64,000 bases of DNA, taken from positions 496,001 through 560,000 of the forward strand of contig JAXLXW010000002.1 in assembly GCA_046327755.1 (NCBI GenBank), given 5' to 3'. Each line of letters opens with the position of its first letter. The stretch's first letter is position 1. The translations under genes were made by a program, and so were the position numbers. A model generated the notes under the pieces. It ran no database searches and was not told where the DNA came from. It saw only the letters and a list, made by a program, of their open reading frames with translations. Below are positions 47,175-55,603 of the stretch, in pieces. The stretch comes from SCN-70-22 sp046327755 (GTDB taxonomy: Bacteria > Gemmatimonadota > Gemmatimonadetes > Gemmatimonadales > Gemmatimonadaceae).

Positions 47175-48317
47175 TTACGAGCGCGACTCCTCGAGCACGA
47201 CACCGCGCGCCGCCAGGGCCGCAATGTAGTCGGCGCCGGGCATGCTCTCGTCAGGCGTGAGGACACCGGGAGCGATGCGCCCGCGCCCCTGGAACAGCCC
47301 CGTGATGGCGAGCGAGTAGCCGGTCGTGCGCATCATCGCCGAGATCCCGTGCTGCTCGTCGAAGCGATCGACCAGGTTCCAGGCGATCGTGGAGGGCTTC
47401 CCGCCCTTCGTGCCCGTGACGCTGACGCGCAGCGCGACCAGGTCGGGCTTCTTTTTCGTGAGGCGCGGTCCCATCACGGCGACGGCCACGTCGCGCGGCG
47501 ACACCGACACCCCCTTCACGTCGACCTTCTCGAGCTCGAGCAGCCCAAGGTCGCGGATCGCCTCCATGATCTTCGCGTGCCCCGGATACCGCAGCGTCTT
47601 GTACTCCATCGTGGGGATCTTCCCCTCGTAGCGGAAGGCCATGGTCGAGAGGCCGCCGGCGGTGTGGAACGCCTCGAGGTCGCCAACCGGCGCGGGGAAG
47701 GACACGGTCTCCAGCTCGGAGAGCGCCTTTACCTGCGTGCGCTTGCCGTCGCGCACCACCCAGGAGAGCGTCGTGTAGTAGTCGAGCACGCCCTCGAGCG
47801 AATAGACGATCTGGTAGTTGAGCGGCGGCTCGGGGAACTGCGGAAGTCCGCCGACGAAGATCCTGACCGCCTCCACCGAGTCCAACTGTTCGATGCCGTA
47901 CTGGGCGAGGATGTTCACCATCCCGGGAGCGACGCCACAGTCGGGGATGATCGAGACCCCCTTCGCCTTCGCGGCGTCGTGGAGCTTCTTCTGGTTGAAG
48001 ACGATCTCGGTGTTGCCCCCCAGATCGGAAAAGTGCACCCCGGCCTCAACCGCCAGCGCCGCCAGCGACTCATTGAAGTAGTACGGGATGGCGCTCATGA
48101 CGGCGGTCACGCCACGCATCGCCGCGAGGACGGCGTCGCGATCGCGGACGTCGAGGGCGGTTGGAACAAGGCGCCCGCCGAGATAGGGGGTCAGGAACGG
48201 GGGGAGGTGGTCGACGTGGAGGTCGGCGATCCGGACTTCCTGGACGTCGGCTTGCTGCAAGAGATCGAAGGCGCAGGCCGAGCCCTGAAGGCCGGCGCCG
48301 AGAACGAGCATCCGCAT
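47175..48317 (-). CDS. Saccharopine dehydrogenase-family protein (possibly lysine 6-dehydrogenase)
   Basis: NAD(P)-dependent amino-acid dehydrogenase, 380 residues. The Rossmann motif is at the N-terminus (MRMLVLGAGLQGSACAFDLL). The segments AMRGVTAVMSAIPYYFNESL and DLGGNTEIVFNQKKLHDAAK are characteristic of the saccharopine dehydrogenase/LysDH family. IIPDCGVAPGMVNILAQYG marks the substrate-binding region. The length is closer to bacterial lysine 6-dehydrogenase (about 385 residues) than to fungal saccharopine reductases (about 450). No other lysine-pathway gene is adjacent, so the precise reaction is open. Confidence 0.85.
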   Translation of the reverse strand: MRMLVLGAGLQGSACAFDLLQQADVQEVRIADLHVDHLPPFLTPYLGGRLVPTALDVRDRDAVLAAMRGVTAVMSAIPYYFNESLAALAVEAGVHFSDLGGNTEIVFNQKKLHDAAKAKGVSIIPDCGVAPGMVNILAQYGIEQLDSVEAVRIFVGGLPQFPEPPLNYQIVYSLEGVLDYYTTLSWVVRDGKRTQVKALSELETVSFPAPVGDLEAFHTAGGLSTMAFRYEGKIPTMEYKTLRYPGHAKIMEAIRDLGLLELEKVDVKGVSVSPRDVAVAVMGPRLTKKKPDLVALRVSVTGTKGGKPSTIAWNLVDRFDEQHGISAMMRTTGYSLAITGLFQGRGRIAPGVLTPDESMPGADYIAALAARGVVLEESRS

Positions 48318-48504
48318 GTGGGGGACCTTCTTCGGTTTGGGACAGGTGAGCCCGAAAAGTAACCGGACTCTCCGTCCGAACGCAGGGATTGCACCTGTCC
48401 CGGAAGCGTCGCGCGGTACGCGTCGCCCCTCGTCCGGCCATCACGCTCCCGAGAGGGCGGCGCGCCACGTGGGCCCGCTCGCGTCCAGCGCCCAGCGAGC
48501 GCCG

Positions 48505-50268
48505 CTAGGGCGACGTCTTGAGGCGTCCGAGAAGGGACACGTCGGGATCGAAGGTCACGGCCCGCGGCGCCCCCTCGACCGGAAGGGCGATAGGAATCGT
48601 GGCCACTCGCGCAGCGGGAATCGTGACGCGCAGTCGGTGCACCTTTCCGCGGACATCGGTCAGATCCATCGACAGGTTCAGGCGATACGGTGCCGCCGTG
48701 CCCCCCTGTGACGCGGTAACCAGGAGGCGCTTCTGCGTCGCGTCCCACCGCCACCCCACCGTGAGATCGGCCCACCCTGGGCGTCGCATCCACTGGTCGA
48801 AGAACCAACCCAGCTTCGTGCCAGACGCCAGCTCCATCTCGCGCGCGAAGTCGTCGGTGAGCGCGTTGGAGTGCCGATAGCGGGCATAGTAGGCGCGGAT
48901 CCCGCGATAGAACGCGCTGTCGCCAACCTCACGCCGCAGCATGTGCAGGACAAAGCCGGCCTTCTGGTAGACGAGCCCATTGAGGACGTAGCGCAGGTCG
49001 CTCAGCGACTCATCGACGACCGGCTTCTGCGTCGCGAGTGAGTCGTCCAGGACCGACTGCCGCATGCGCCGCAGGTCACCCAGGAAGGCTGAATCGCCGT
49101 GCGCGTGCTCGGTCCACAGGGCGGCGAAGTAGGTGGCGAATCCCTCAGAGAGCCAGACGTGCGGCCACTCCTTCGTGGTGACCGCATCGCCAAACCACTG
49201 GTGCGCCGTCTCGTGGGCGATGAGCCCTTCGGACATGGAGCGCGAACGGTAGATGTTGTCGGCGTAGAAGATCACCGAGGCATTCTCCATCCCGCCGTAG
49301 CGCGTGGAGCTCTGGACGTGGGAGAGCTTCTCGTACGGGAAGGGACCGACCTGTCGCGCGAACAGCGCAACGATGTCGCCCGCGCGCGCGAATGGCCCCG
49401 GCATCGACGAGCGGACGTCGGGCGATATCCAGACGCTCTGCGGGACGCACCCGGGGAGTTCGCCGAGTCCGCATGCCGTGCGCCCCAGCTCGTAGTCGGC
49501 GAATGGGGCGACACCTATGACCATGACGGCTGTGTACAACGGGCGGAGCGATCGCCAGCGCGTGACGAGCATGGCGGGGCGACCTCCGGCCGCGGGCTCA
49601 GGGGTCTCCTCCAGCAACTCGCCGTTGGCGACGACGCGATGCGTGGCGGGGGATCGTACGGTCCAGTCGACGGTGGCCTTGTCAGAGGGGTGATCGACAG
49701 TGGGAAGCCATTCGCGGGCGCGATCGGGAAAGTGATCGGCGAAGGCGGTCCATGTGCCGGAGGAGTCTCGCCGGATGATGAGTCCGTCGGCGGGGCGTCC
49801 GATGACGCGTACGGAGATTCGGAGGGTGTCGAGTGAGCCTTGGGGGAGTGGGATGCGGAGGGAGGTGGAGTCGCGCCTGAAAATAACCGACCGGTCATTT
49901 ACCTGCGCGCCCTCAACCCGCATCCCTCGCCCCAAGTCCAACCGCAACGTGTCCGAACGCCCAAAGCGATACACCGTCACCGTGCTCGCCACCCGCACCG
50001 AATCCTCGAATCCGCGCGCCGAGAAATCGACGCGGAAGTCGTAGTGCTGCACATCGATCCCAGGGCGACTCCCCCCAGTCCGGCTCGGACGCGCCTGGGC
50101 GCCTCCAACCGTCGCTCCCACCCCGTTCATGGCCAAGGCCAGCGCCAGCACCGCAGGGGCGCCGCGGACAGACCTGCGTTGCCACACGCGCCGAATCGCT
50201 GGCGCCCACACCTTCGTCGTCACGCGGCTCGACATGAGTTCCGTCCCGCGTCCCGCCATGCGTCGCAT
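48505..50268 (-). CDS. Exported M1-family zinc aminopeptidase
   Basis: Gluzincin metallopeptidase, 587 residues. A signal segment (APAVLALALAMNGVGATVGG) ends near residue 58. The exopeptidase motif is GGMEN at 325-329, in place of GAMEN. The zinc site is HETAH at 352-356 with Glu375 in WLSEGFATYF. The N-terminal beta domain and a shortened C-terminal part are typical of secreted M1 members. The start ATG at 50268 shares a base with the stop of the upstream gene (TGATG), so translation is coupled and the longer open frame is rejected. Confidence 0.93.
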   Translation of the reverse strand: MRRMAGRGTELMSSRVTTKVWAPAIRRVWQRRSVRGAPAVLALALAMNGVGATVGGAQARPSRTGGSRPGIDVQHYDFRVDFSARGFEDSVRVASTVTVYRFGRSDTLRLDLGRGMRVEGAQVNDRSVIFRRDSTSLRIPLPQGSLDTLRISVRVIGRPADGLIIRRDSSGTWTAFADHFPDRAREWLPTVDHPSDKATVDWTVRSPATHRVVANGELLEETPEPAAGGRPAMLVTRWRSLRPLYTAVMVIGVAPFADYELGRTACGLGELPGCVPQSVWISPDVRSSMPGPFARAGDIVALFARQVGPFPYEKLSHVQSSTRYGGMENASVIFYADNIYRSRSMSEGLIAHETAHQWFGDAVTTKEWPHVWLSEGFATYFAALWTEHAHGDSAFLGDLRRMRQSVLDDSLATQKPVVDESLSDLRYVLNGLVYQKAGFVLHMLRREVGDSAFYRGIRAYYARYRHSNALTDDFAREMELASGTKLGWFFDQWMRRPGWADLTVGWRWDATQKRLLVTASQGGTAAPYRLNLSMDLTDVRGKVHRLRVTIPAARVATIPIALPVEGAPRAVTFDPDVSLLGRLKTSP

Positions 50269-51437
50269 CAGTGCGTCACCCGGTAGATGATCCCAGTCTG
50301 GTCGTCCGAAACGAGCACCGCTCCGTCGCGCGCCACGACGACGTCCACCGGACGCCCCCAGCGCCGCCCGCTCGCGTCCTGCCAGCCGACGAGGAAGTCC
50401 TCGACGCCGACCGGCACCCCGTTCGCCACCTTCACCCGCACCACCTTCGCCCCCGTCGGCACATCGCGGTTCCACGACCCGTGATACGCCACGAGCGCAT
50501 CACCGCGGTACTCCGCCGGGAACGTGCTCGCACGGTCGAGGAATGTGATGCCTAACGGGGCAGAATGCGCCGGGAGCTTGAACGCCGGGGGAATCGTCGC
50601 GTCGCATCGCCGCTGGTCGTGATACTCGGGATTGGGCACGCGATCGCCATGGCAGTACGGCCAGCCGAAGTGCCCGCCATCCTGCAGGATGTTGATCTCC
50701 TCGAACGGCAGGTCCTCGTGCGAAGGCTCCAGGTTGTCGCGCTCGTTCTGCGTCACCCAGAGCTTCCCCGTCGTCGGGTGCAACGCCATCCCCACCGCAT
50801 TGCGCAACCCACGCGCGTACACGCGCCCGTGCGAACCATCGGCGTCATAGCGCATCACGGCGGCGCGATCAGGGGTCCGCTCCTCGCAGATGTTGCACGT
50901 CGACCCGATGGAGACGTACATCCCGCCGTCGCTCCCGAAGAGGACGGTGCGGGTCCAGTGCCCGCCACCGCCGCTGTACCGCGCGACCGTCTCCGGTCTT
51001 CCCATCGCCCGCATTCCCGCCGCGGAGTCGAGGCGCACCCGCACGACGGCGCCCGTATTGGCGATGTAGAGCCAGCCGTCGCGAAAGGTCAGCCCATGCG
51101 GCCGGTCCAGCCCCTCGACGACCGTGGCCTGCGACTCCGCAACGCCATCCCCGTTTGCGTCGGCCAGTCGCACGATCTCATTGCTCCTCGGTCGCGAGAC
51201 GTAGATCGCGCCGTCCGGCCCCACGGCCATGGCGCGAACGCCCGACACTCGGGCGAACTCGCGCACGCCGAACCCCGCCGGCGCCCAGAGCTTGCCTTCG
51301 AACGTCGTTTGCGTGAGGTGCGGTGCGCGCCCCTCCGCCGCACGCCCGCCCGTCACACGAGCCTGCGCCTGCGAGTCGCCCGCCGACGAACAACCGACAA
51401 GTAACACGGCCAGCGCCGTGGTGAGACTCTGCCGCAT
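50268..51437 (-). CDS. Sorbosone/PQQ-glucose dehydrogenase-like beta-propeller lipoprotein
   Basis: Exported lipoprotein, 389 residues. Signal MRQSLTTALAVLLVGCSSAG gives lipidated Cys16. The propeller has YWTD/NHL-like segments (GLDRPHGLTFRDGWLYIANT, AVGMALHPTTGKLWVTQNER, PLGITFLDRASTFPAEYRGD and AYHGSWNR), which resemble soluble aldose-sugar dehydrogenases of the GSDH type. The cofactor (PQQ) and sugar substrate are inferred from family. The upstream open frame is in another protein's shadow, so the ATG at 51437 is used. It is coupled to the M1 peptidase gene by TGATG. Confidence 0.87.
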   Translation of the reverse strand: MRQSLTTALAVLLVGCSSAGDSQAQARVTGGRAAEGRAPHLTQTTFEGKLWAPAGFGVREFARVSGVRAMAVGPDGAIYVSRPRSNEIVRLADANGDGVAESQATVVEGLDRPHGLTFRDGWLYIANTGAVVRVRLDSAAGMRAMGRPETVARYSGGGGHWTRTVLFGSDGGMYVSIGSTCNICEERTPDRAAVMRYDADGSHGRVYARGLRNAVGMALHPTTGKLWVTQNERDNLEPSHEDLPFEEINILQDGGHFGWPYCHGDRVPNPEYHDQRRCDATIPPAFKLPAHSAPLGITFLDRASTFPAEYRGDALVAYHGSWNRDVPTGAKVVRVKVANGVPVGVEDFLVGWQDASGRRWGRPVDVVVARDGAVLVSDDQTGIIYRVTH

Positions 51438-51469
51438 CACTCGTCCCCTCGCGTTCGCGTGGTGGGGCG

Positions 51470-52942
51470 TTACGTCCTGACCCGGTTCCGCCCCTCGGCC
51501 TTTGCCCGGTAGAGCGCCTGGTCCGCCGTCGCCAGCAGGTCCTCGACGGTGTCGAGCCCCGGCGAGGGATACGTCGCCACGCCGACGCTCGCCGTCAGGC
51601 GCAACACACTCCCCCCGGCGTGCTGGAACGGATGCGCCTCGATCAGCTCGCGGATGCGCTCGGCGAAGGCGGTCGCCCCCATCAGCCCCGTCTCGGGGAG
51701 CGCGATGACAAACTCTTCGCCGCCGTAGCGCGCGACCACGTCGACCGATCGCACGGCGCTCTGGAGGAGCGATCCCACATCCATCAGGACGTCGTCGCCC
51801 ACCAGGTGGCCGTAGCTGTCGTTGACGCGCTTGAAGTGATCGATGTCGATCAGGAGGACCGACACCTGCGACTCGTAGCGCCGCACGCGCTCGAGTTCGG
51901 AGGCAAGGCGCTCCGTCAGCGCGCGGCGATTGAGCACCGCGGTCAGTGGATCCGTGTGCGCCAGCACCTCGAGGCGCCGGTTGTCCGCCATGGTGCTCTC
52001 GAGGACCTTGGCGCGCTGCACCGCCGCGACGGCCGCCTTGACCACGGTGTCGGCAAACTCGATGTCCTCGGGCGTCAGCGGCGGCTCGTTGAGCGCCCGG
52101 CGCAGGAAGAAGACCCCGGCCTGCGTCTGGTCGAGCGCAAAGGGGAGCGCGATGACCGACCGCGTCGACACCATGGTGCCGTCGCGCACCCAACGCTGCC
52201 GCACGTCGGCGTACAGCGGCGACGTCATCACGTCCTCCACCAGCACCGGGCGCCCGCTGTCCAACGCGGCACGAATCTCCGGATAGCGATCGAGGTCCAA
52301 CTCGAAGTTGCGAGCGGACGCCTGCTCGAACGCGGTCGCCACGACGCGCGGGCGCTCCCCCACGCGGGCGAGGATCACCGAGCAATGCGTGAGGTCGAGC
52401 GCACGCGCCACGCGGCGCGCCAGCAGGTGGTAGATCTCGTCCGACGACAGGTCATCGGTGACGTCGTGCAGGATGTCGACGAGCTTGCGTCGATTCTCCG
52501 CCTCTTCGCGCACGCGTTGCAGCTCGGTCTGGACGTTGCGCAACGTGTCGTTGGCCGAACGCAGGATCGCCCGCATGCGCAGCTGCGCCTGGATGCGGGC
52601 GAGGAGTTCCTTCACGCGGAACGGCTTCTTGACGAAATCAGCGGCGCCGAGTCCCAGGGTGCGCACGGCCGCTTCTTCCGGCGGCAGCGACGAGACCATG
52701 AGGACCGGGACGTCGCGAAACCGCTCGTCGCCCTTGATGCGCTCCAGGATCTGGTAGCCGTCGGCATCCGGGAACATCACGTCGAGCAGGACCAGGTCGG
52801 GGGTGCGCTCCTCCATGAGTTCCAGGACGCGCAGCCCCTGGTGCGCCGCCGCGACCTCGTAGCCGTGCTCCTTGAGCACCCACGTCATCGTCTGGACGAT
52901 CGCCGTATCGTCGTCGGCGATCAGGATACGGGCGCTAGCCAT
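51470..52942 (-). CDS. Response regulator with REC, GAF and GGDEF domains (diguanylate cyclase)
   Basis: A 490-residue signalling protein that should synthesise c-di-GMP when phosphorylated. The receiver domain (1-120) has acidic residues Asp10-12 and phosphoacceptor Asp54 (VLLDVMFPDADGY), with Lys in VKKPF. A coiled linker leads to a GAF-like domain (about 150-315). The GGDEF domain at about 330-490 has active site GGEEF at 407-411 and an inhibitory I-site RSVD at 398-401. No EAL domain is present. It overlaps the dehydratase stop by eight bases, so the two are likely co-transcribed. Confidence 0.94.
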   Translation of the reverse strand: MASARILIADDDTAIVQTMTWVLKEHGYEVAAAHQGLRVLELMEERTPDLVLLDVMFPDADGYQILERIKGDERFRDVPVLMVSSLPPEEAAVRTLGLGAADFVKKPFRVKELLARIQAQLRMRAILRSANDTLRNVQTELQRVREEAENRRKLVDILHDVTDDLSSDEIYHLLARRVARALDLTHCSVILARVGERPRVVATAFEQASARNFELDLDRYPEIRAALDSGRPVLVEDVMTSPLYADVRQRWVRDGTMVSTRSVIALPFALDQTQAGVFFLRRALNEPPLTPEDIEFADTVVKAAVAAVQRAKVLESTMADNRRLEVLAHTDPLTAVLNRRALTERLASELERVRRYESQVSVLLIDIDHFKRVNDSYGHLVGDDVLMDVGSLLQSAVRSVDVVARYGGEEFVIALPETGLMGATAFAERIRELIEAHPFQHAGGSVLRLTASVGVATYPSPGLDTVEDLLATADQALYRAKAEGRNRVRT

Positions 52943-53957
52943 TCCCCAGCAGCTCCTGCAACCCGTCCCACTCGACGTTCCCGCCGCTCAGCACGCAGAC
53001 GGCGCGCTCGCCAGCTGCAAGCGACACACGTCCGGCTACGAGCGCCGCCACCGTGATCGCCCCGCTCGGCTCCGCCACCAGCTTGGCCCGGTCGAGGAGC
53101 AACCGCATCGCGACCAGCATCGCGTCGTCATCGACCGTCACCACCTCGTCGATGAACCGCTGATGGTGCGCGAACGTCGTCGTCCCGATGCGCACCGCGA
53201 GCAATCCGTCAGCGATACTCCCCGTCTGCGAGAGGACGACCGGCTCCCCCGCCTCGCGAGCGCGCGTGAGCTTCGGGGCGCCGCTCGGCTCCACGCCAAT
53301 CACGCGGGCCGTCGGCACGAGGTACTTGATCGCCGCCGACACGCCGGCGCTCAATCCACCACCGCCCACGGGGACGAGCACCGTCGTCACCTGCGGGAGA
53401 TCCTCGGCGATTTCCAGCCCGGCCGTCCCCTGTCCCGCGATGATGAGGGCATCGTCGTACGGCGGCACGAGCGTCATCCCTTCCTCGGCGACGAGTTCGA
53501 GCGCGCGATCCATGCGATCGCGTGTCGTCGTCCCCGCGAGCTCGATGCGCGCGCCCAGCCGCTCCGCCCCGCCGCGCTTCGCGGTCGTGACCGTCGTCGG
53601 CATGACGACCGTCGCCGGGACGCCGAAGAGCTTGGCCGCGTAGGCTACCGCCTGCGCGTGATTTCCGGATGACGGTGCGACCACACCACGCGCCCGCGCG
53701 TCCGGCGACAGCCGCGCGAGGTAGGAGTAGGCCCCGCGAAACTTGAAGGCGCCGCCCCTCTGCAGCATCTCCGGTTTGATCCAGATCGAGGCGCCCGTGC
53801 TCTCGCTCAGTGCGTCGAACGGCAGGAGGGGCGTGCGAACGGCCACCCCGCGCAGGATACCCGCCGCGGCGCGAAGGTCGTCAAGCGAAACGACAGCAGA
53901 GTCGGGGACGCCGGAAGTGGCCACGGATTGCGCTGAATGGAGGTGCGAGGAACCCAA
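52935..53957 (-). CDS. Threonine/serine dehydratase (PLP, fold type II)
   Basis: Deaminates threonine or serine to the 2-oxo acid. The 340-residue protein has PLP Lys72 in RGGAFKFRGAYSY, substrate loop APSSGNHAQAVAYAAK, phosphate loop VPVGGGGLSAG and VLSGGNVEWDGLQ at the end. There is no C-terminal ACT regulatory domain, so it resembles catabolic TdcB or short IlvA enzymes. The start is a TTG at 53957; a GTG at codon 12 is possible. It is a second, distinct dehydratase from the one at 23928-24899. Confidence 0.9.
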   Translation of the reverse strand: MGSSHLHSAQSVATSGVPDSAVVSLDDLRAAAGILRGVAVRTPLLPFDALSESTGASIWIKPEMLQRGGAFKFRGAYSYLARLSPDARARGVVAPSSGNHAQAVAYAAKLFGVPATVVMPTTVTTAKRGGAERLGARIELAGTTTRDRMDRALELVAEEGMTLVPPYDDALIIAGQGTAGLEIAEDLPQVTTVLVPVGGGGLSAGVSAAIKYLVPTARVIGVEPSGAPKLTRAREAGEPVVLSQTGSIADGLLAVRIGTTTFAHHQRFIDEVVTVDDDAMLVAMRLLLDRAKLVAEPSGAITVAALVAGRVSLAAGERAVCVLSGGNVEWDGLQELLGNG

Positions 53958-54206
53958 CAGGGGGACACGCCACTCGGGTGCGGTGCCTACGTCGGAGGCT
54001 TCGTCGGAGGCAATCTACCCGTGCGAGTCATCACGTGACACGGGCGAAACGCCGTCAGGCGCCCTCGAGAATCAACACCCGAACGTCCCCCTTCGGTTCG
54101 CACTCGTGTCACGCGAGAGAAGGCGTACGTGGCAAAGGATGTGCCCGTCACGACTGCTGCGCGTGCCCCGCGCCGCCAGCGCAGGGTGACGGTCCCCACA
54201 AAACGA

Positions 54207-54236
54207 GTGGGGCGGGACCCGAAGGCCCCGCCCCAC
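54207..54236 (-). terminator. Terminator after the SusD gene
   Basis: A 10-bp stem (GTGGGGCGGG / CCCGCCCCAC) with a 10-base loop. On the minus strand it is followed by TCGTTTTG, a T-rich stretch, 18 bases beyond the SusD stop. Confidence 0.75.
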
Positions 54237-54254
54237 CGTCGAACCGCGCCCCGA

Positions 54255-55571
54255 TTACGGGTTGCGATCCAGGCACCCCGTGAACTTGGGGTTGTTCTTC
54301 TCCGTCTGCGGGATGACGAACTGCACGTCGGTCCCGAGCTGGAGCCCGTCCTTGTGGTACGCCCCGGTGGGGTATGTCTGCGCCGCAGTACGCCCGTACT
54401 GACGCACAAGGCGGCGCAGGTCACCCAGCCGGTGGCCGGTCAGGAAGAGGCTGAACGCGCGCTCGCGGAACATCAGGTCCACGCGCGCCGTCGCCGATCC
54501 CGGATCGGTGAGCGGCGTCATCCCGAACTGCGCCCGTGCCGCGTTCAGCTTTTGCACCCAGAGGGTGAAGTTGTTGCCGCGGAGGGCCGCCTCGGCCTCG
54601 ATCAGTCGTGCCTCGACACCGGTGACGATCGGCACGGGCGCGGTGAACGAGTCGTACTTGTTGTAATAGTAGCGCGGCGTCTGGCCGTCGAACCGCGACG
54701 GTGACCCATCGCCGGAAATCGGGACGCGCGGATCGCCGGACGTTCCGAAGTCCAGTCCGTTGCCACCTTCCTTCTCCGACACCAGCAGGCCGTCGTTGTT
54801 GAACATGTAGTCGTAGACGCCGTTCTTCTGGTAGTCGGTCGTGAGGCTGTGCAGCGTGGTGTACGAGAAGCTCGTCGGCACCGCCGCCACGGCAGTCGCC
54901 GCCTGGTCAAACTGCCCCAGGTTCACGAGGGCACGTCCGCGCAGCACCGAGGCGAGGTTCTTCGCGCGTGCGTCGCTGCCGGCGTCCGTCACCGCTGCCG
55001 TCAGCTTGGTCACCGCCGCGGTGAAGACCTGGGTCGACGTCTGCGGATCGGCATTCTCGCCCGGCACACCGAGCGGAATCCCGGAGCAGAACATTTCGCC
55101 GAGGATGATGTGCGCGTACCCCGACATCGCCTCCATCTCGCCGACGCGCGGGTCGGTTGCGCTGACGCCCTTGAGCGCCGCGGCCGCGCGATCGGACTGC
55201 CCGCGCAGCTGCTGCAGCCCGAGGTAGACCTGCGCCACAAGCGTGTTGGACTCAGGCGCGGCGCGCTGGTCGATCTGGCGGATCTCCGGCGGCGTGGCCC
55301 CGAAGCGCAGCTCGTCCGCCATCAGCCCCGTCGTCGAGACGACGCCTAACGTGGCGCCGTTCGCGTTGGAGAAGTCTCCAATGACGCCCGCATACAACGC
55401 GCTGACGCCGTTGGAGTTGTTCAGGCCGTTCGGATCGATGATGTCCGGACGGTCGACCTTCAGGATCTTGTCGGTCGAGCACCCCGCCGATGCGACGAGC
55501 ATCAGGGCGAGGACGCCACGACCGATCGTGTGGCCGGTGCTCCGGCGCACACGAGGAAGCATGGTCTGCAT
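54255..55571 (-). CDS. RagB/SusD-family nutrient-binding outer-membrane lipoprotein
   Basis: Surface-exposed lid protein of a SusCD transporter, 438 residues. Lipoprotein signal GRGVLALMLVASAGC ends in the lipidated Cys. The first part shows the SusD start LKVDRPDIIDPNGLNNSNG, and later TPR-like helical regions. GVEARLIEAEAALRGNNFT and the C-terminal FRERAFSLFLTGHRLGDLRR are family landmarks. The ATG at 55571 has GGAG six bases upstream. An ATG at 55604 overlaps the SusC stop as TGATG and would add 11 residues. The substrate class (oligopeptide or glycan) is not readable from sequence. Confidence 0.9.
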   Translation of the reverse strand: MQTMLPRVRRSTGHTIGRGVLALMLVASAGCSTDKILKVDRPDIIDPNGLNNSNGVSALYAGVIGDFSNANGATLGVVSTTGLMADELRFGATPPEIRQIDQRAAPESNTLVAQVYLGLQQLRGQSDRAAAALKGVSATDPRVGEMEAMSGYAHIILGEMFCSGIPLGVPGENADPQTSTQVFTAAVTKLTAAVTDAGSDARAKNLASVLRGRALVNLGQFDQAATAVAAVPTSFSYTTLHSLTTDYQKNGVYDYMFNNDGLLVSEKEGGNGLDFGTSGDPRVPISGDGSPSRFDGQTPRYYYNKYDSFTAPVPIVTGVEARLIEAEAALRGNNFTLWVQKLNAARAQFGMTPLTDPGSATARVDLMFRERAFSLFLTGHRLGDLRRLVRQYGRTAAQTYPTGAYHKDGLQLGTDVQFVIPQTEKNNPKFTGCLDRNP

Positions 55572-55603
55572 GGCAGGCTCCAGTGTCGTGTGGACGGAAG
55601 GCA

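Noticed and set aside
51470..52385. Extension of the sorbosone-dehydrogenase-like gene to 52385
   Set aside because: The upstream part of the open frame is a shifted reading of the diguanylate cyclase gene. The lipoprotein signal starts at 51437.
53958..54206. Coding potential between the threonine dehydratase and SusD genes
   Set aside because: Only short Arg/Pro-rich shadow frames are open, without ribosome-binding sites or motifs.
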